DNA from: Heterobilharzia americana
Taxonomy: Eukaryota > Platyhelminthes > Trematoda > Strigeidida > Schistosomatidae
Assembly (NCBI GenBank): GCA_944470555.2
Contig: OX104129.1
Span: 43,991,998 to 44,055,997, forward strand
DNA length: 64,000 bases
Reading direction: 5' to 3'
The position numbers and the translations under genes are program-made. The notes under the pieces were generated by a model. It made no database searches. It saw only the letters and a list, made by a program, of their open reading frames with translations, and was not told where the DNA came from. Below are positions 47,765-61,229 of the stretch, in pieces (positions within the stretch are counted from its first letter, which is position 1; every line of letters begins with the position of its first letter).

Positions 47765-50700
47765 TCTTAGATGAGTTGGTGACCATTTATTCTCGCTGTC
47801 TTAGTCATAGACTTTCATTACCGCTAGGTCGCTCTGGTCGTTTAATGGTGAGTGTGATTGAAGTTCCTAGTACTCCGATCTAGCTTAGAAATATTTTGAA
47901 ACTATTTTCTCTGACTGTTCCTGACTAGTGAGACATTTTTCATTTCTCGGACGTAAGGGATTTATTTTATTCTGTATGTTTTACGGTAGAATAGCCCCAG
48001 CACATCTAAGTTTTTTTAATTAAGACTACTATCAAGGAGGTTTACAGTTTTACTGATATTTTTCTCAGTATACGTTAGTGTGCCCATTGTTAGTTTTGGA
48101 TTTTCTGTTGATTTACATTAAATACTGAGTTTCACATGCTTTGGTACTGAGTTTATGCATGCAGTACAATTCTTTCAGTTAAATCCGGTAACGAATATGC
48201 TGACTGACGGCAGTGAAAATGATTATAATATGGTCAAAACAGTACTCTAGAATATAAAATAACTTCGTAAGCACATTTATAGTTCACATCTTCATTAACT
48301 ACAGGGGGACTTAGATGCAGTCGATTTCAGTGCAGCATTTAGTCATGATTGTATTAGGACTTCGGATAGTACATTAGTAACTGCCGTATTAGATGGCGGT
48401 GCTGACTTGAAATAAACTCTGACGATCTAATTACAATCAGCTCCACCATATATGCCTAATAATGGTTGTAGGCAATGCTACCGTAATAATGATTATTGAA
48501 TAAGGACTTATTTTTATCCAGAGTGCATTTCACTTCAATAACAGTAAAGATTAAGAAAAGATATCATTACAATTGTTTTTTCGTTCTTATTGTAACTAAA
48601 CTTTTAGCCTGATAAAAGATGTACAACGATGACTGTTAATCAAGTCGAACAGAGGGGCTTTTAATATATCCCTACAAGCAACAATGAAACTCGAAGTACT
48701 GAACATGAAAATCTAACTGTTCTTTGTTCAGTACTTTAGAAGTGAACTTTCAAAATGATTCAGATACATAATCATCAACTTTACAAAGATGTAATCAATA
48801 TTTGTACAGTATAAAAATTAAAGCAAATATCTTTAAATATTCATCTTTTTCATTTCATAATTTGAGTGCATCCATACAGTCCTACCAAGACACGAGAAAC
48901 AAAGTAGGCAACTTTCTGAAGAGACCATCTATAGTTGTTATCTCAAATTCTAAAATGAAAATCATCTGAATGGGACTGAACACAACATTTAATGATAGAT
49001 TATTATTATACCATTATTTCCGTTGAAATCCAAGCGCGTATGTTGGAAAGTAGGTTTTTTGAATCCTCCAGAAAAAGAAATCTGAGAGTTTGTTTTGACT
49101 ACCTAATTCCTTTTTTTGGAAAGTACTTCATATAGTAAATACCATTACTTCAGTAGGGGGTTAGTCTTAGATTATCACATGAATTACGAAGTTTATAGAT
49201 AAGGTGGTGTGAAAAACGAAATCCTCTATTAATTTAGATAAAAGCTCTTTTCCACGACTGAATAAACTACCAAGAACTAGAAATTACCAAGTAGTCGTTC
49301 AAAATATTGTTCATTCTTAAACATTGTAATCCACACACTATTGTACTTATGAGAACTAATACTTCAGGTTTCAGAACAAGTGTTTCCGAAGTTTTAATAG
49401 AAAGCCATAATGTCTAAGGAATGAAAGAGTTAACACTACTGTACTAAAAGTGAAGGAATTTCACTTCATGTTACAAGGTGACCCAAGTCGATTCACTCCA
49501 GGAAAAGGTTTAGGATTTACTGTAGTTACGATTCCCAACCCAATGCTTTTACTGATGTAATGTGTATTTTGGCGACTACACGTAGAATTCAGGACATTTG
49601 TTTCGTCTTATTTCAAGCTCATTAGCTGGAGGTAGTTCAGTTTAACTGATTGATTTTGTTCCCACTGAAACTCCAATTTAAGACTGTTTCAAACACCAGG
49701 ACGTTATTCACTAGACAGGGTTCAGGTCTCAGTGGGACTCAGACACATCTTGCTGGCTGTTCTCAAATGTGTGAATGCTGGATTTCCCAGCTAGACACTA
49801 GGACATAATGAGTCTTCAGGGAGTATCAAGACATCTGTATAGGATCTCATTAATGAACGAAGACGAACTTACCCAATCCAATATAATCATTAACAGGAAA
49901 TTACAAGCACCAATCAGCAAAAATGTCTCATAACTTTCAGCTGTCTTTTAATGGATCCTGCTTCTTCACCAAATAAGGGTTTTCATCAATTTGGACACTG
50001 GAAATGATCAGCGTAGATTTCTGTGACTGAACTTCATTATACCGGTCACTTCAATGACAACAAAAATGTATTACAAGTGTATACAAATAACTTTCTCAAA
50101 GTGAATATAAACTTCATTAGCTTCAATAAAAACTTATTTTTATTTCGAAAGACTTTTTTCCGATTTTGTTTACACTTACTGTAATGATGAAGTAGACAAT
50201 TTTATTGTGTAATTAGTTCGACAATACAGTAATTTACAAATACATTCAAATTCTGAAAATAAAGCTTCTTAATGTACTCAGAGTAAAAAATATAGTTTCT
50301 CTGAGGGTCTTAGGGAATCATATATCAAAGGTTAGTTTATAGAGTGTAACTGATAATGTTGTGTGATATTTCCTATTGTTGACCTACAGCACTAAACTTG
50401 TCAACCTATGTTGCTTTATTAGCTTCAGTTACGAATCTTTGTATAATGTCTTTAATCAAATATTGATTAGAGATGAAGGGCATATGCTTCACCTTACCTC
50501 AGACATGTCAGATGAATATACCTGAAATTCAGTAAGTGTTGGTTTTCTCACTGAAACTCATATGTAAACTGATCAATTTATTCTTGATAATTAACCATGG
50601 CAATAGCCAAAAATCCATATTAACCACTTGCTATGAACCTTCTTCCTTTGATAACTGTAAAATATCAGTGACAGTTATTTTAAACTATCTCAGGTTGCCT

Positions 50701-52689
50701 TGTCTAACAAAATGATTTCCTTAAGTAAAATTGTAAGATGTAAATTGAAAAAAACCCAGTAACTGGTTAGATATCCAACTAATTTGACCTTTTGGCTTGA
50801 CGATTAAACAGTTGTAAAATTTAACCTCCATCATCAAGTGCTTTTTCTCCCAGCCGTCGTCTAAATGAGAGATACTCACTTCCTTGTGTTATTTTATTTC
50901 TGTGTCTCTTTTTAAAGTAAATATAAACTGTAAAAGTGGAGTAATTGAATGATTATTGATTAGACTGCTCGAAGTAATCCTAGTTGTCAAACCGTTTTCT
51001 GCCTAAATGAATTAGTTTGAAAGGTAGCCTGAGTCTCTTTCGTTTCTTAGGCACTTATTTATGATCATTACTAAAGTTAAGAATATAAATATTACTAATA
51101 ACATTACCTTGAATAGTGTTAGTTTAATGGATTGACCATAAACTAGGGCGTTGATCACCGAAGTTCAAAAGAAAACATGGATTGTATGGGTATTTAGAAA
51201 TGAAAGTCACTGGCTCGAAACCTGTCACTCCCGAGGATTTTCTTTAGGGTTCAGACATCATTAATTTATGTTATAAAATTAGCTTAAAGTTAAATTTAAT
51301 TAATCGTCCTGTCGTACAACTGTATCTCTTTTTCTTTTTTTTAAAGTAAACTTTTAGATAGTAGTGTAAACTAGATAATTGTAGACTGTGATTGTAACAG
51401 AAATATTCAAGTCATTATGTGATAACTAAGAACGAAAATACTATCTAAAGTGAATTCGGTGGTTAGAAGATTAGTGTTCATCATGTACTCTGAGTGTCCT
51501 TTGGTCATCAAAGAAAACACTGAAGTAATCAGATAGACTAATTTATTTTGGTTAAAAAAGTGATTTCAGTAGTCGTTTGGTTGGTCTTTAAAGTCACTCC
51601 CTAGGATTAAGAGTTATGAATGTTCCCTTAGATAGGGTTAGGCAACTGGGTAGTATCATACGAGCTCTAACAATAAGTATGGTTTGTAACACTTATAGTG
51701 TGTTGAGTTGATCTGACTATTCTTCACACTTGTTATTTTTTTACGTGATTTATATTGGAAATATGATAAAAAAATTCTCTTTGAAACATGACAAAAGCTT
51801 TTATACCTAAAAGTAAATGTAACGGCCGATCGGGTTTGGTAATTCGACTTATTCCATGCAATGAGTTGTGATTGATACTTTGAGATGTTTTGTCACCTCT
51901 CAATTATTGCATAATTTTTACAAATTGTATAAGTTTTGAAGTAATCTACAACATTGTTTGCATTTATTTAACATCTCGTTCAAAAGTCACTTAATCCTTG
52001 TAAATTCAACAATAAATATCAGCCACAGCATTTAGTAACATTCAGAAATGTCCTCTTATGTTTCACAGTTCATCAGTTCTTTAGGTTTTATCTCCCTTAA
52101 TGATTTAGATTAAGTAATTTTAGAAGTCATAGAAAAACTGCAGCTATACATTGAAGACGAATATAATCTCCATTTCACACCAGTTAACCCTTCTTTAATA
52201 GTGATAGTAGGAAGTTATTCTTAAACATTTGTAAGCAAGAAGGATTGGGGGATCTGAATCGTGTAACCTACTTTCATATGATCTCTTCAAAGTACTCAAC
52301 CAATATGATCAAGTGCTTTCAAGTTCCTTTTTTAATCTAATAAACTACTAGGTAGGAATTTGTATATTTTAGAATCTTCAACCTCCAAATCTAAGTTTTT
52401 CTTGTTGGCAACTTCTATGGGCACCAGACAGCAGTGAAAACGATATAGTCTTCTTCAATAAATATGCTTACTTCTTTCGGAAATTTCAACACAAGCTGAC
52501 ATATGCATTAAAACTATTCAAGGAGTCAGTTGTATCATGGATTTGAAGGGATGGTTTATCTGAAAACGTATTTATTGTAAGGTTATCTGGGAAAATATTT
52601 AAACTTGATATTAGCGCAAATATTGCACTTGTCTGCTAAGTTCCCTTTACCCCTTCAACAAATAACAGACTGAGCAAGACTCTTAGATT
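47765..52689. other. AT-rich intergenic DNA, no genes
   Basis: No open frame over 60 codons occurs in almost 5 kb, and I recognise no RNA gene or transposon protein. A short diverged duplicate of an inverted-repeat segment lies at its left edge (47762-47808). Confidence 0.5.
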
Positions 52690-52862
52690 CCAGAAAAGTA
52701 AACTTATTATTATCATTATTTGTTCCTTGGGTTCCTAATGGAACATAGGGCTTCAGTAGCACGTCTCCAATACGCTCTGTCCTCTGAAATCTTTTGAACC
52801 TGGCTCCACTCATCGCTTCCCATTGGGGTTCCACACGAGGGCCTGACGCGTGATGTCCCCAG
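52690..52862 (-). mobile_element. Minus-strand 3' end of the same RTE family as 43793-47139
   Basis: The reverse complement runs 'gacatcacgcgtcaggccct', then 'ccaggttcaaaag', 'gacgtgctactgaagcccta' and an AT-rich 'aataatgataataat' end. This is colinear with 46905-47120 but lacks about 50-60 internal bases. It is a 5'-truncated insertion. Confidence 0.8.
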
Positions 52863-53046
52863 TCAATAGTTCAAGATGAAATGGATATATTCTACCTTTA
52901 GTTATCGATGTTCCTATAATTGAAAATATATTGACGTTACCCATAGAATTGCATGAGAAATGTGTTCTGGTTACAGTTAGAAATTAGTCTTTGAATGACG
53001 TTTTAACAACATAATCTTCCACATTAGTCTTCACATTCATGCAGAC

Positions 53047-54665
53047 ATGTATGGTACGTTGTATCTGGAACATAATCCATTCAGTAGTACTACGTCAGTT
53101 ATTGCGCATAGGGTAAACCATAGGGGAATTAGATTGATTAGTATTGTGTCTAAGATCCTAGGATCTCTAGTTATCCGATGTTTAACTGGAGCTCAAGAAC
53201 AGCAAACTCGAGAAAACCAGGCAGATTTCAGGTTGAGCTGAACCACGGTGCATCGATCATATTCTCACCCTCAGACAGGTTATGGAAGTCAGGCATGCTT
53301 ACTGGCCTCCGAAACTTGCCACACTTCTCAACCTGAAGACGGCGTTTGGTTCTGTCAACCGTGAAGTGCTGTGACAGTGTCTGACTGTAAAGAGAGTGCC
53401 GAGGAAGTATACGGTGATTATCTAAGCCCTTTACTCGAACTCATGTGGCTGTGTGAGGTCTTATCAAATTAATGACAGCTAGTGGTGCGGGATAGAGATG
53501 CCAACTGACATGGTTATTGTTGAACCTCGTTACAGACGTACTAGTGGACATAACCTTATGTGCGTTTGACTTCACATTAACTAATCCAATCTCTGGAATT
53601 CATCTGGTTGACTTAGAGTATGCAAAAGATATTGTCCTGCTAGGTAAAGGTGCTGACGAAATGCAGGATCTTGTTTTCGCGTTCAGCAGGAATCTGGGTA
53701 TGCTTGGCTGGCATATGTCTCGCATCTATCAAATGTTGAGTGATGTTCCAGGACTAACCTGAAACTACTCCCAGTTTAATGACAGGAAGTGAAGTGGTTG
53801 ACTGCATCGGTCATTTCACTTACTTAAGGAGCTGCATCAGCCCAAAAGGGTGATTACTGACTGAAATCTCGGCTTAGATACAGAAGGCCCGCTAGGTATT
53901 CGCCAACTTGCATCATCAGCTGTCCCGAACGGCAAGATATCCGACTACGTTTTAAACGACGGGTGTACTGCACCATAATCTGTTCTCTCGTGTTATATGG
54001 CTGTTAGATATGGTCGTTAAAAGTAGAAGGCATGAAACAGTTACAAGTTTTTAACCATAGATATCTTCGTAGTATGGCTAGCACCTGATGGAATCACTGT
54101 GTGAGCAATGTTGAAGTCAGGGTAAAGGTACTAGGCAAGACAGGCAAGTCGACTAATAAGGTTGTGAACCTTATTCGAGTGAGATGAGTTGGACGTATGT
54201 TGCTCATACTGACCCACCGCCTACCTCCATATCCTGTGTTAGGGGCAGTTAGATAAGGTTGGAAGAGGGTTCAGGGTTGCCAGACGAAAACATAGCACCA
54301 GTTCATGAAGTGCCTGAATGTTAGTTTGAGCTACGTTGGGAGATTTAGATTGCCTAGTTGGGGTATACGAGACAGAATGACTCAGTAGTTGAGGAATCTT
54401 GGTGACATGGCTGAAAACTGGTCAAAGTAGCGCAGACATGTCTACTCCTTCATGTCTCCTGATGCTTGAATGTTCACATTAACCTTGATCTTCAAATCAC
54501 TTATTCTCTCATACAACTTTCGCTACTTTGATATTACTCTTTTTTCTACCCACCTGTTCATTGTAAGCTACTGTGAAGTGTGGCATCCTGAGTTGGTTCA
54601 CTTGTGTGCGAGGTTCTACGTTGACTTTGTCTGTCTTTTGTCCTACCTTGGAGTTTCACTTTTGA
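53047..54665 (+). mobile_element. 5'-truncated, decayed SR2-like RTE retrotransposon
   Basis: RT motifs appear in order through shifting frames: 'VNHRGIRLISIVSKILGSLV' with 'REQTRENQADF'-like text (53110-53240), 'HLVDLEYAKDIVLLGKGADE' (53605-53665), 'FTYLRSCISPKG', 'ISAXIQKA' and 'FANLHHQL' (53810-53930). The catalytic 'YADD' is 'YAKD', losing the first Asp. The 3' tail at 54570-54640 has 'gtgaagtgtggcatcctgag' and 'gcgaggttctacgttgactt', shared with 38340-38400 (inverted). It is a different RTE subfamily from 43793-47139. Confidence 0.8.
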
Positions 54666-55740
54666 CGTAAGGGTTCTTCAGTTGCATTCACAAGACTTAA
54701 AGCATAAGTGGACCAAAGGTAGCCTTAAATAGTCCAAAGATAAAATGTTTCATTTCACCTTTGGGGCAGCTGTATTGTCTTTATTAATCATGCAACGAAC
54801 AGTCAAAATATCAACTGCAATCAGTGATCTCTTCTAGACTTCAGGCGAATTATTTAAGAGCCTCCATGCCAAATAAGCATAAAGAATATTTCAGGTGGAA
54901 ACAGTTAATAAATGACCAGAAGATAATAATTCTGGTGATCCTTAGTGACATGAATGTTGATCAAAACTCTTACTTAAAATATCACAAGTATGATGAACCT
55001 GTTATTAAAACTCTGGATTGCATCAGGTAATTCTTTGTTCTAGTCAAAATCAAATAATAATCATCCATGAATAATTAAATGGTGCGGACTGTGACACCAA
55101 TCCTCCTCGACTAGTAGTCAAGCGTAAGGTATTCGAAAAAGATTATGTTTTGACTTCATAAAAGAATTTATATGTAATAATTATCATAGAAAGTTTTGAT
55201 TGAGTTTTGTTGCAAAAAAGAGAGAGAAGAACGCCCAAATTTTGCATAAAAGAATTTATTGACGACTGTAGGTGGTTTCTTATTATCTGATCTATTTAAG
55301 CTGGGTTAACCTTTATCTTAGATAGCATTCGCTTTCCCAAAGCGACTCAAATACGTGATCATCTACTTTACGGCTAGAATAGTCACACTATTTGCAAAAC
55401 CGTATCAGTGAAACAAATTCTTTGATCTATCTAAGAATCTGTAGAAAATGAAATAAGTTTTCAATAAGCCAAATGATATTCAAACATAAGATACACTAAA
55501 AATCCGAAATAAAGCTTCAGAGACCTTATCTAAATACTGTAAAATGATGTGATAGAATTCACTTCTGTTGATTTGTTTGGTGAAACAGTATTGTTCACTG
55601 CAGTATGTTTCAGACACAAATTATTTTCATGGTTATATCAGGGTAACTCTACCACTTTTAGACATGGCTTATATAGTTCTAATTTTCTCTCCTCGTTTGT
55701 GCTATAGGTAGTAGGATTTTCCTATCATCTATCATCATCT
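54666..55740. other. Intergenic, one exon-like segment
   Basis: Only 54838-55026 stands out (separate entry). The remainder is AT-rich with no motif. Confidence 0.4.
54838..55026 (+). other. Exon-like open segment, unrecognised
   Basis: An acceptor-like 'tctcttctag' and donor 'cag|gtaattc' bracket 189 nt open in one frame ('LQANYLRASMPNKHKEYFRW' and on to 'EPVIKTLDCIR'). No domain is recognised and no neighbouring exon was found. It may be a chance frame or an exon of a gene extending outside what I could piece together. Confidence 0.2.
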
Positions 55741-56830
55741 TATCTATCCATTTAGGCGAAATAGTTCAGTTAACAATATCCCATGCAAAGACTTCCAGGT
55801 CAAGTACAAACGTCGAAGTGGTCGAATACGGTTAGTTGGGCTACCCGAGCACAAAAACCCGTCTGGATCAAAAGTGGTATACCATAGTAAGAAGAAGAAT
55901 CTAGGAAAATACTTGACCATACCTATGCATGTAACTACATACAGCCATACACAAGGATTGGATAGAGGGAAAATCCTTAAAACTAAATTAGTGGAATGGA
56001 GGGAAGGATTGATAACTGATTCTTTGGTACTGGGTGATGACCAGAGGTTAGATAAAAATCTAGGCCTCGGAAGGATTCAAACCAGTGACCACTGAGTTTC
56101 TGCTTGGGGCCCCACTAATTGAGCTATGAAATCCGACTCCTGACCAGATTTTCATTTCACTTCTATCATAAAACGAATCTCTGTTTATCGAATACATGCA
56201 AGTAGAATGACACAGTACCTGTTCCAGATATATGGAAAATCCTACCATATTCATGCCACAAATTAGGTGAGAAAATTAGTACTACATAAACAATATCCAA
56301 AACTTGAAGAGTTATCTTGACATGACCTTGGATAGTGGATTATGTTCGAAACCTAAGTCCAAATCTTGTGTGAGGGCTGGTATACTACCCGGCCGCTCAG
56401 ACTGAAGCAAGTGGTTGTCTTAGGGGACTTAAAGTACAATCCACAAGGCGATGGAGCAACATCAGGAGCTGCATGCCCATGGTTGCCGGTGACCAAAACA
56501 GATTCACACACCATTCGTTTAATCTAGAACCTGGAGCTGGCGAGCACCACAGTTTTGGAATCAGGGTTGTTCAACTCCCCTGGGTGGACCCTCAGTATCC
56601 ACCAATCTAGTGATAAGTGCTGGACATCAGCTTGTACCCTTTCATATCTGTGAAAAAACCCCAGCCACGTGAAGGCGGTGAATAGGATTTCTCTGGCAGA
56701 GGCTGTGAACGTGTACCAGAGCATTTGTGGGGTCCGGAACGTATTCCAGTAAATAATACTGTTCCATTGTGGGATACATCTAATAAATGGAATAAAATGG
56801 AATCACATTCCATCATAGTGCCTAGGTTTT
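55741..56830. repeat. Repeat-like block with a tRNA-like promoter motif on the minus strand
   Basis: On the minus strand near 56133-56048, 'tagctcaattagtgg' resembles a pol III A box and 'ggtttgaatcc' a B box, about 35 bases apart. The sequence could not be folded into a tRNA with paired acceptor stem, so a tRNA-derived SINE or pseudogene is more likely. The GC-richer part 56380-56760 has overlapping minus-strand frames without domains and looks like a further unassigned repeat. Confidence 0.4.
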
Positions 56831-58396
56831 ACTCTTATATTAACGACAGAATTCCAAAAGAATAACTTACTTATAGTTGCGAAATTACCAGTTGTAGAGG
56901 GTTGTTTATAAAGGTGAAAAATTCACTTGTACCTGATTATCAGAAATTTAGCCTGCTTTATACAGAATGCAAAATTCACCAACTTTTATGTTTTTACGCA
57001 CAAATTATTTCTTCATAAAATATAATTAACACATTTTTTGATTAAAGCAGCACAAAATGTGAAAAAATATTGTTTCCAAACCAAGACTAAGTGCAGTAAG
57101 AAATATACCCTTTTTTAACAAGTCCCAGAAAATTATACCTTTAAACTTGTCAGGTAGTCTGTAGTTGTATGTAATTATTATACGCTGGAGAAAGGGCAAA
57201 ATCTGTAAGTAAATAGAACGAGATGCTATGTAGGCGAAAACACTGTATTATTGTCTAGCTGAGCGAGCATTGAACTGAGATAACCGATTACTATTTCACT
57301 CAAAACTTCGAAACTTATTTTGACGCAATATACAAATCAAGGCATTCTTAAAATTCTTTACATTAAGAATAGATAGCAGGAAACAGAGTTACTGACGTAC
57401 TGAACTTTATATGTGTCTTATCATGAAATAAAGGATCATTTATATCAAAGAGACGAAAGGTAGATAACGTATCCATGACCTGTTCGTCAGAGATCGAATA
57501 GCCAATCGAAAGTACGAAATAAATTGCAGTACGACCAGTAAGTGTATGCCTATATTTCTGTTTGATACAACCTTAAAATCCGTCTTTTGGAGGGAAAATT
57601 TACAGATCTTTATGAAAATATATTTGAATGGCTTTAAAAGTGTATTCATACTTCCAAACCAATGTGGCTTTTTAGTAAAAACCACTTCTCAGACAAAGTA
57701 ATTATACCTAACTGATTATTTTACGAAAAGTGTGTTGAATGATATCACTTGTGCTGCAATATAATCACGAATGGCAATAGAACTGATAACCACAGAGGGT
57801 GTAGTTGCTAAGGTGTCTTTTAATGTATTTCCCTCTCTGCGCGTTGCTTAAAAACAAATTTCAAGGTTAAAATTTTTTCTGGATTGTCTGAAATGGGTTA
57901 GACTTTTGTTTAATTAGGAAAATATATGATGGGGCGATTATTTGTTCAATCATTTTACTTCTGCATGTGATTGACAATATACATAATGTTATTCGTTATG
58001 ACAGTAGTATTGAGGCTTGTTTCTAATACATGTTTCCTATTAGAGTTGTTTATCCAGCGTTTTTGTTTCTTTCTGTTGGTTTGATTGAAATTAAGAAGGC
58101 AAAATAATTATTATTGTTAGAAAATCAGCGAAGGGCTATATTTATACCCGGATAGAGTGATACCCATTAGTTCTGCAACCTTAACATAAGAATAGTCAGA
58201 TTTATTCTACATTTAGCATTATAAGTATGACTAAAATCAAAGTACAAAAAGGACATTCTTCAACTATGAAACTTCAAAAAGGTGATTTTGCTGGATTTAC
58301 AGCTGCAGTCAAAACATAAGATCGGAAAGGCCTGACTATCAGACTTTAAAAATGAATCAATCCATTAAAAACAACAGTAGAAAATAAAGATAGTAT
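56831..58396. other. AT-rich intergenic DNA
   Basis: No supported feature. The minus-strand frame 57685-57440 lacks any motif. Confidence 0.45.
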
Positions 58397-58495
58397 TTAT
58401 CATGGACTGACATCAGTTGGGGAACCGTTGAAAATCTAGGAGCACTGGACAGCTGTTTCGTCCTAACTGATGTCAGTTCATGATGAATACTACTC
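58397..58495 (-). mobile_element. Smα-like SINE tail, with inverted duplicate of its end
   Basis: On the minus strand, 'ggacgaaacagctgtccagt' followed by 'gctcctagattttcaacgg' matches the region after the hammerhead core in the SINE at 61340-61400 ('aacgaaacggctatccaatg', 'ctcctaggttttcaatg'). Both ends carry the same 13-mer in opposite orientation, 'actgacatcagtt' (58407-58419) and 'aactgatgtcagt' (58474-58486), forming a hairpin with the SINE tail as loop. The SINE's 5' tRNA-like part is absent. Confidence 0.65.
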
Positions 58496-61229
58496 CTAAA
58501 TTGAAAATCCCCATTCATCTGAAAATTAAAAAATAAGCTGGTTTAGGTAAAGAAAAACTGTCCAAAGGACACAACACTTGGATTTTAAAAGTATAAAAAT
58601 TAATCAGTCATAAGTACTTAAATCATAACTGAATTGACTCAATGGAAGATCATAGAATTAATTGGCTGAAGGTTACTGTGTGGTTTTTCAATATACAGCT
58701 GTATAAAGCTTAATGCTTCATGAGGAAGCCAAAAAGGTAAAGCATTGTCAAACACTTGTCAGTAAATCCATACATGTTGAAAAACTGGAATAAGATATGC
58801 CAAAAAAATACCACTACCCAACCGCAAAGACCGAATAAAGTTGAAGTTCAATTCAAATTCATTGACTTGACAAATGTAAGCTGATTGCTTTAAGCCTGAA
58901 TTCATAGCACAACACATTACATTATTTGTTTTCTGAATTGATCAATTCTTCGGGCAATTATTGCTTTAATTCGTATTGACCAGCTTCTTCGTGATCGACA
59001 ACCAAAGTCAGGATGAATTACTGGCTGAGACTTCTGTGATGAATAGGTTATTCACAAAATTTACAGTTACATTTGTAGATATACAGCATATTCATCATTC
59101 TCAAGGTAAATCGTTTGGTCTGTGTTACCATATCTTCTTTCCCATGAACAGTCTTTTTAAAACATGAACGTTTCATACAAACATACACAAAGAATAAACA
59201 ACAGTGGCTGGATGACCAGAATTAAATATCTTGAATTCTATGAGGTCATTTCTGTCTTTTAGAAGCAGGTCACATACAAACAAGTAAGCGTAACCCGAAA
59301 CCCACACAAAAGTACATAAATTCTGGTCGCCACACTTTTCAAATTCACACAACTCTAAAATCAGCACGTATAAGAAAACAGTCAATAAGCAAGAAGAACA
59401 TAAGCAAAGGAAAAAAAATTATGTAAAGTAACAAATTGAGGGTAGTTGATTCCCAAAATCTTAAGAATCTCAGCTAGGTATGCTACACTCCCAGATTTGA
59501 GACAGATCAACAACCACTTACTTCATGCCTCACAACTGTGGTTTGATTTGATCACTTTTAAGTTTTGTCAGCCTTGTTTTATTCCAGTGGGTGGTAGCTC
59601 ATTATGTGTAGTAGATATGCTAAACAACTTAATCGATGCAGGTTTACAGTTTACTTCGATTGATTGTCTTTTGTATAATAAATGGTTCATCATCGAATGA
59701 TGCATCGAAGATGTCTGTAATTCCACATCCATATATCTCATGCGTTAGACGTTCAATGAATGTCTCGAGTACCTTACGTCTCTTGTCAACATCAAAATAC
59801 ACTGCACATTCATACAGTAGGTAATCAGCCGTGAGGTCTAATGATACTACCTGACTCCCAAGACCTCGGCAAGTGAAGCGGTGTTTCACCCCTTGACCCA
59901 CTGGTTGAAAGTTATCTCCCTAAACGAATGAACCACAGCTCCGCTAACCTTTCAGCAATTCTGTCTGATACAAATATATGATTTATATACTCTAGACTGA
60001 CTGAAAAATCTCTCAACAGTGGATAAATCCCTTAGAAAGGTGAGAGAATCATCGCCCTGAAAACATCTGTAAAAAGATTGTTGAGATTCAAACAAATACT
60101 TCCTGCTTACTTATAGCTGTAAGAGTTTGAGCAAAGAGTCTTAAGTACCATAACATACATATTTGGTACACCTTTAGAAGGCAAGCACTTCTACAAGGTT
60201 TTCTAACTGATATAAATGAGTAGGACTTAAAGGTGTAGAAATGTGGCTTGTACATGCTGCTGATAAGCAGATGTATGTTATAACACCTGTAAATGTTTGC
60301 AAACATTATCCAGAATGAATAGAAAAGAGAATTTGATGAGTTTATAGATTTCCGTATAACTTTTCAGCTGAATACTCTATATACTCGGTTATTTATACAT
60401 ATGATGATGTAATCCAGAGTGAGATACATGTATGCATTTAAAACTAGGAAGACGAATAAGTCTTAACAACATGATAGTTAGCTGGTTGAAGTTATTCGGT
60501 TGGAAGCTCTAGACTGAAGTTTTGGGCATGTTGTCACTCACCAGCACGACCTACCTCCAACTTCAAAGTGACTGCTGTCCCCTCTAAGATCCGAACCCGT
60601 TTCACCCAGTTTTGTACTCAGTGACGTTATTATTATTATTATTATTTTTTCCTTGGGTTCCCAGTGGAACACTCAGTGACTTTACGAATAAGCTACTCGG
60701 GCAGCCATTGACCTCTTGTAGGACTAGATTAGATACATTAACTTGTCACTGTAGAGAAACAAATTTCACGTTGTCTAGCTCCGAATATTGGCCGAATTCT
60801 ACTGATCATCATGATTGACGAAATTTGGTCAAAACTCAGGACTAGATAGCGTGAAATTAGCTTCTCTCCAGTGACCAACCAATGCAAAATGAAGGTTTTC
60901 TAAACACCGCCAAGTAGATATGTTACATGGTTGGGGGTGTGTGTGTGAAAAACAATAGAAGAATTCAATCTGGAGGTTTGTGGAGGTTTATCAGTTGGTT
61001 TCAGGTTGATGAATTTCAACCTAAAATCAATTCATAAGTCTCTACACACCTCTAGAGTGAATTAATCTAACACTCATTAGTGACTAGCTTTGAGAGGTGA
61101 TTCCCAAAGTTTCAATAAGAAGTCGTCACCAGTGGAGATGACCAAGTCAAACATGAAGATAGTTACTCAACGACAACATTGGATGTAGGTTGCGCTATAT
61201 CGTGAACTGACAGAAGTAGGAAATATGGA
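58496..61229. other. Intergenic with a few repeat scraps
   Basis: Near 60628-60672, '(tta)n' plus 'ccttgggttcccagtggaac' is the complement of the 3' end of the 43793-type RTE ('gttccattaggaacccaagg' in its 52.7 kb copy). The minus-strand frame 59901-59644 ('DLTADYLLYECAVYFDVDKR') looks coding-like, but I recognise no family. The rest is featureless. Confidence 0.4.

Noticed and set aside
60628..60650. ATT-repeat tract as a significant microsatellite
   Set aside because: It is the decayed A/T-rich tail of an RTE fragment.
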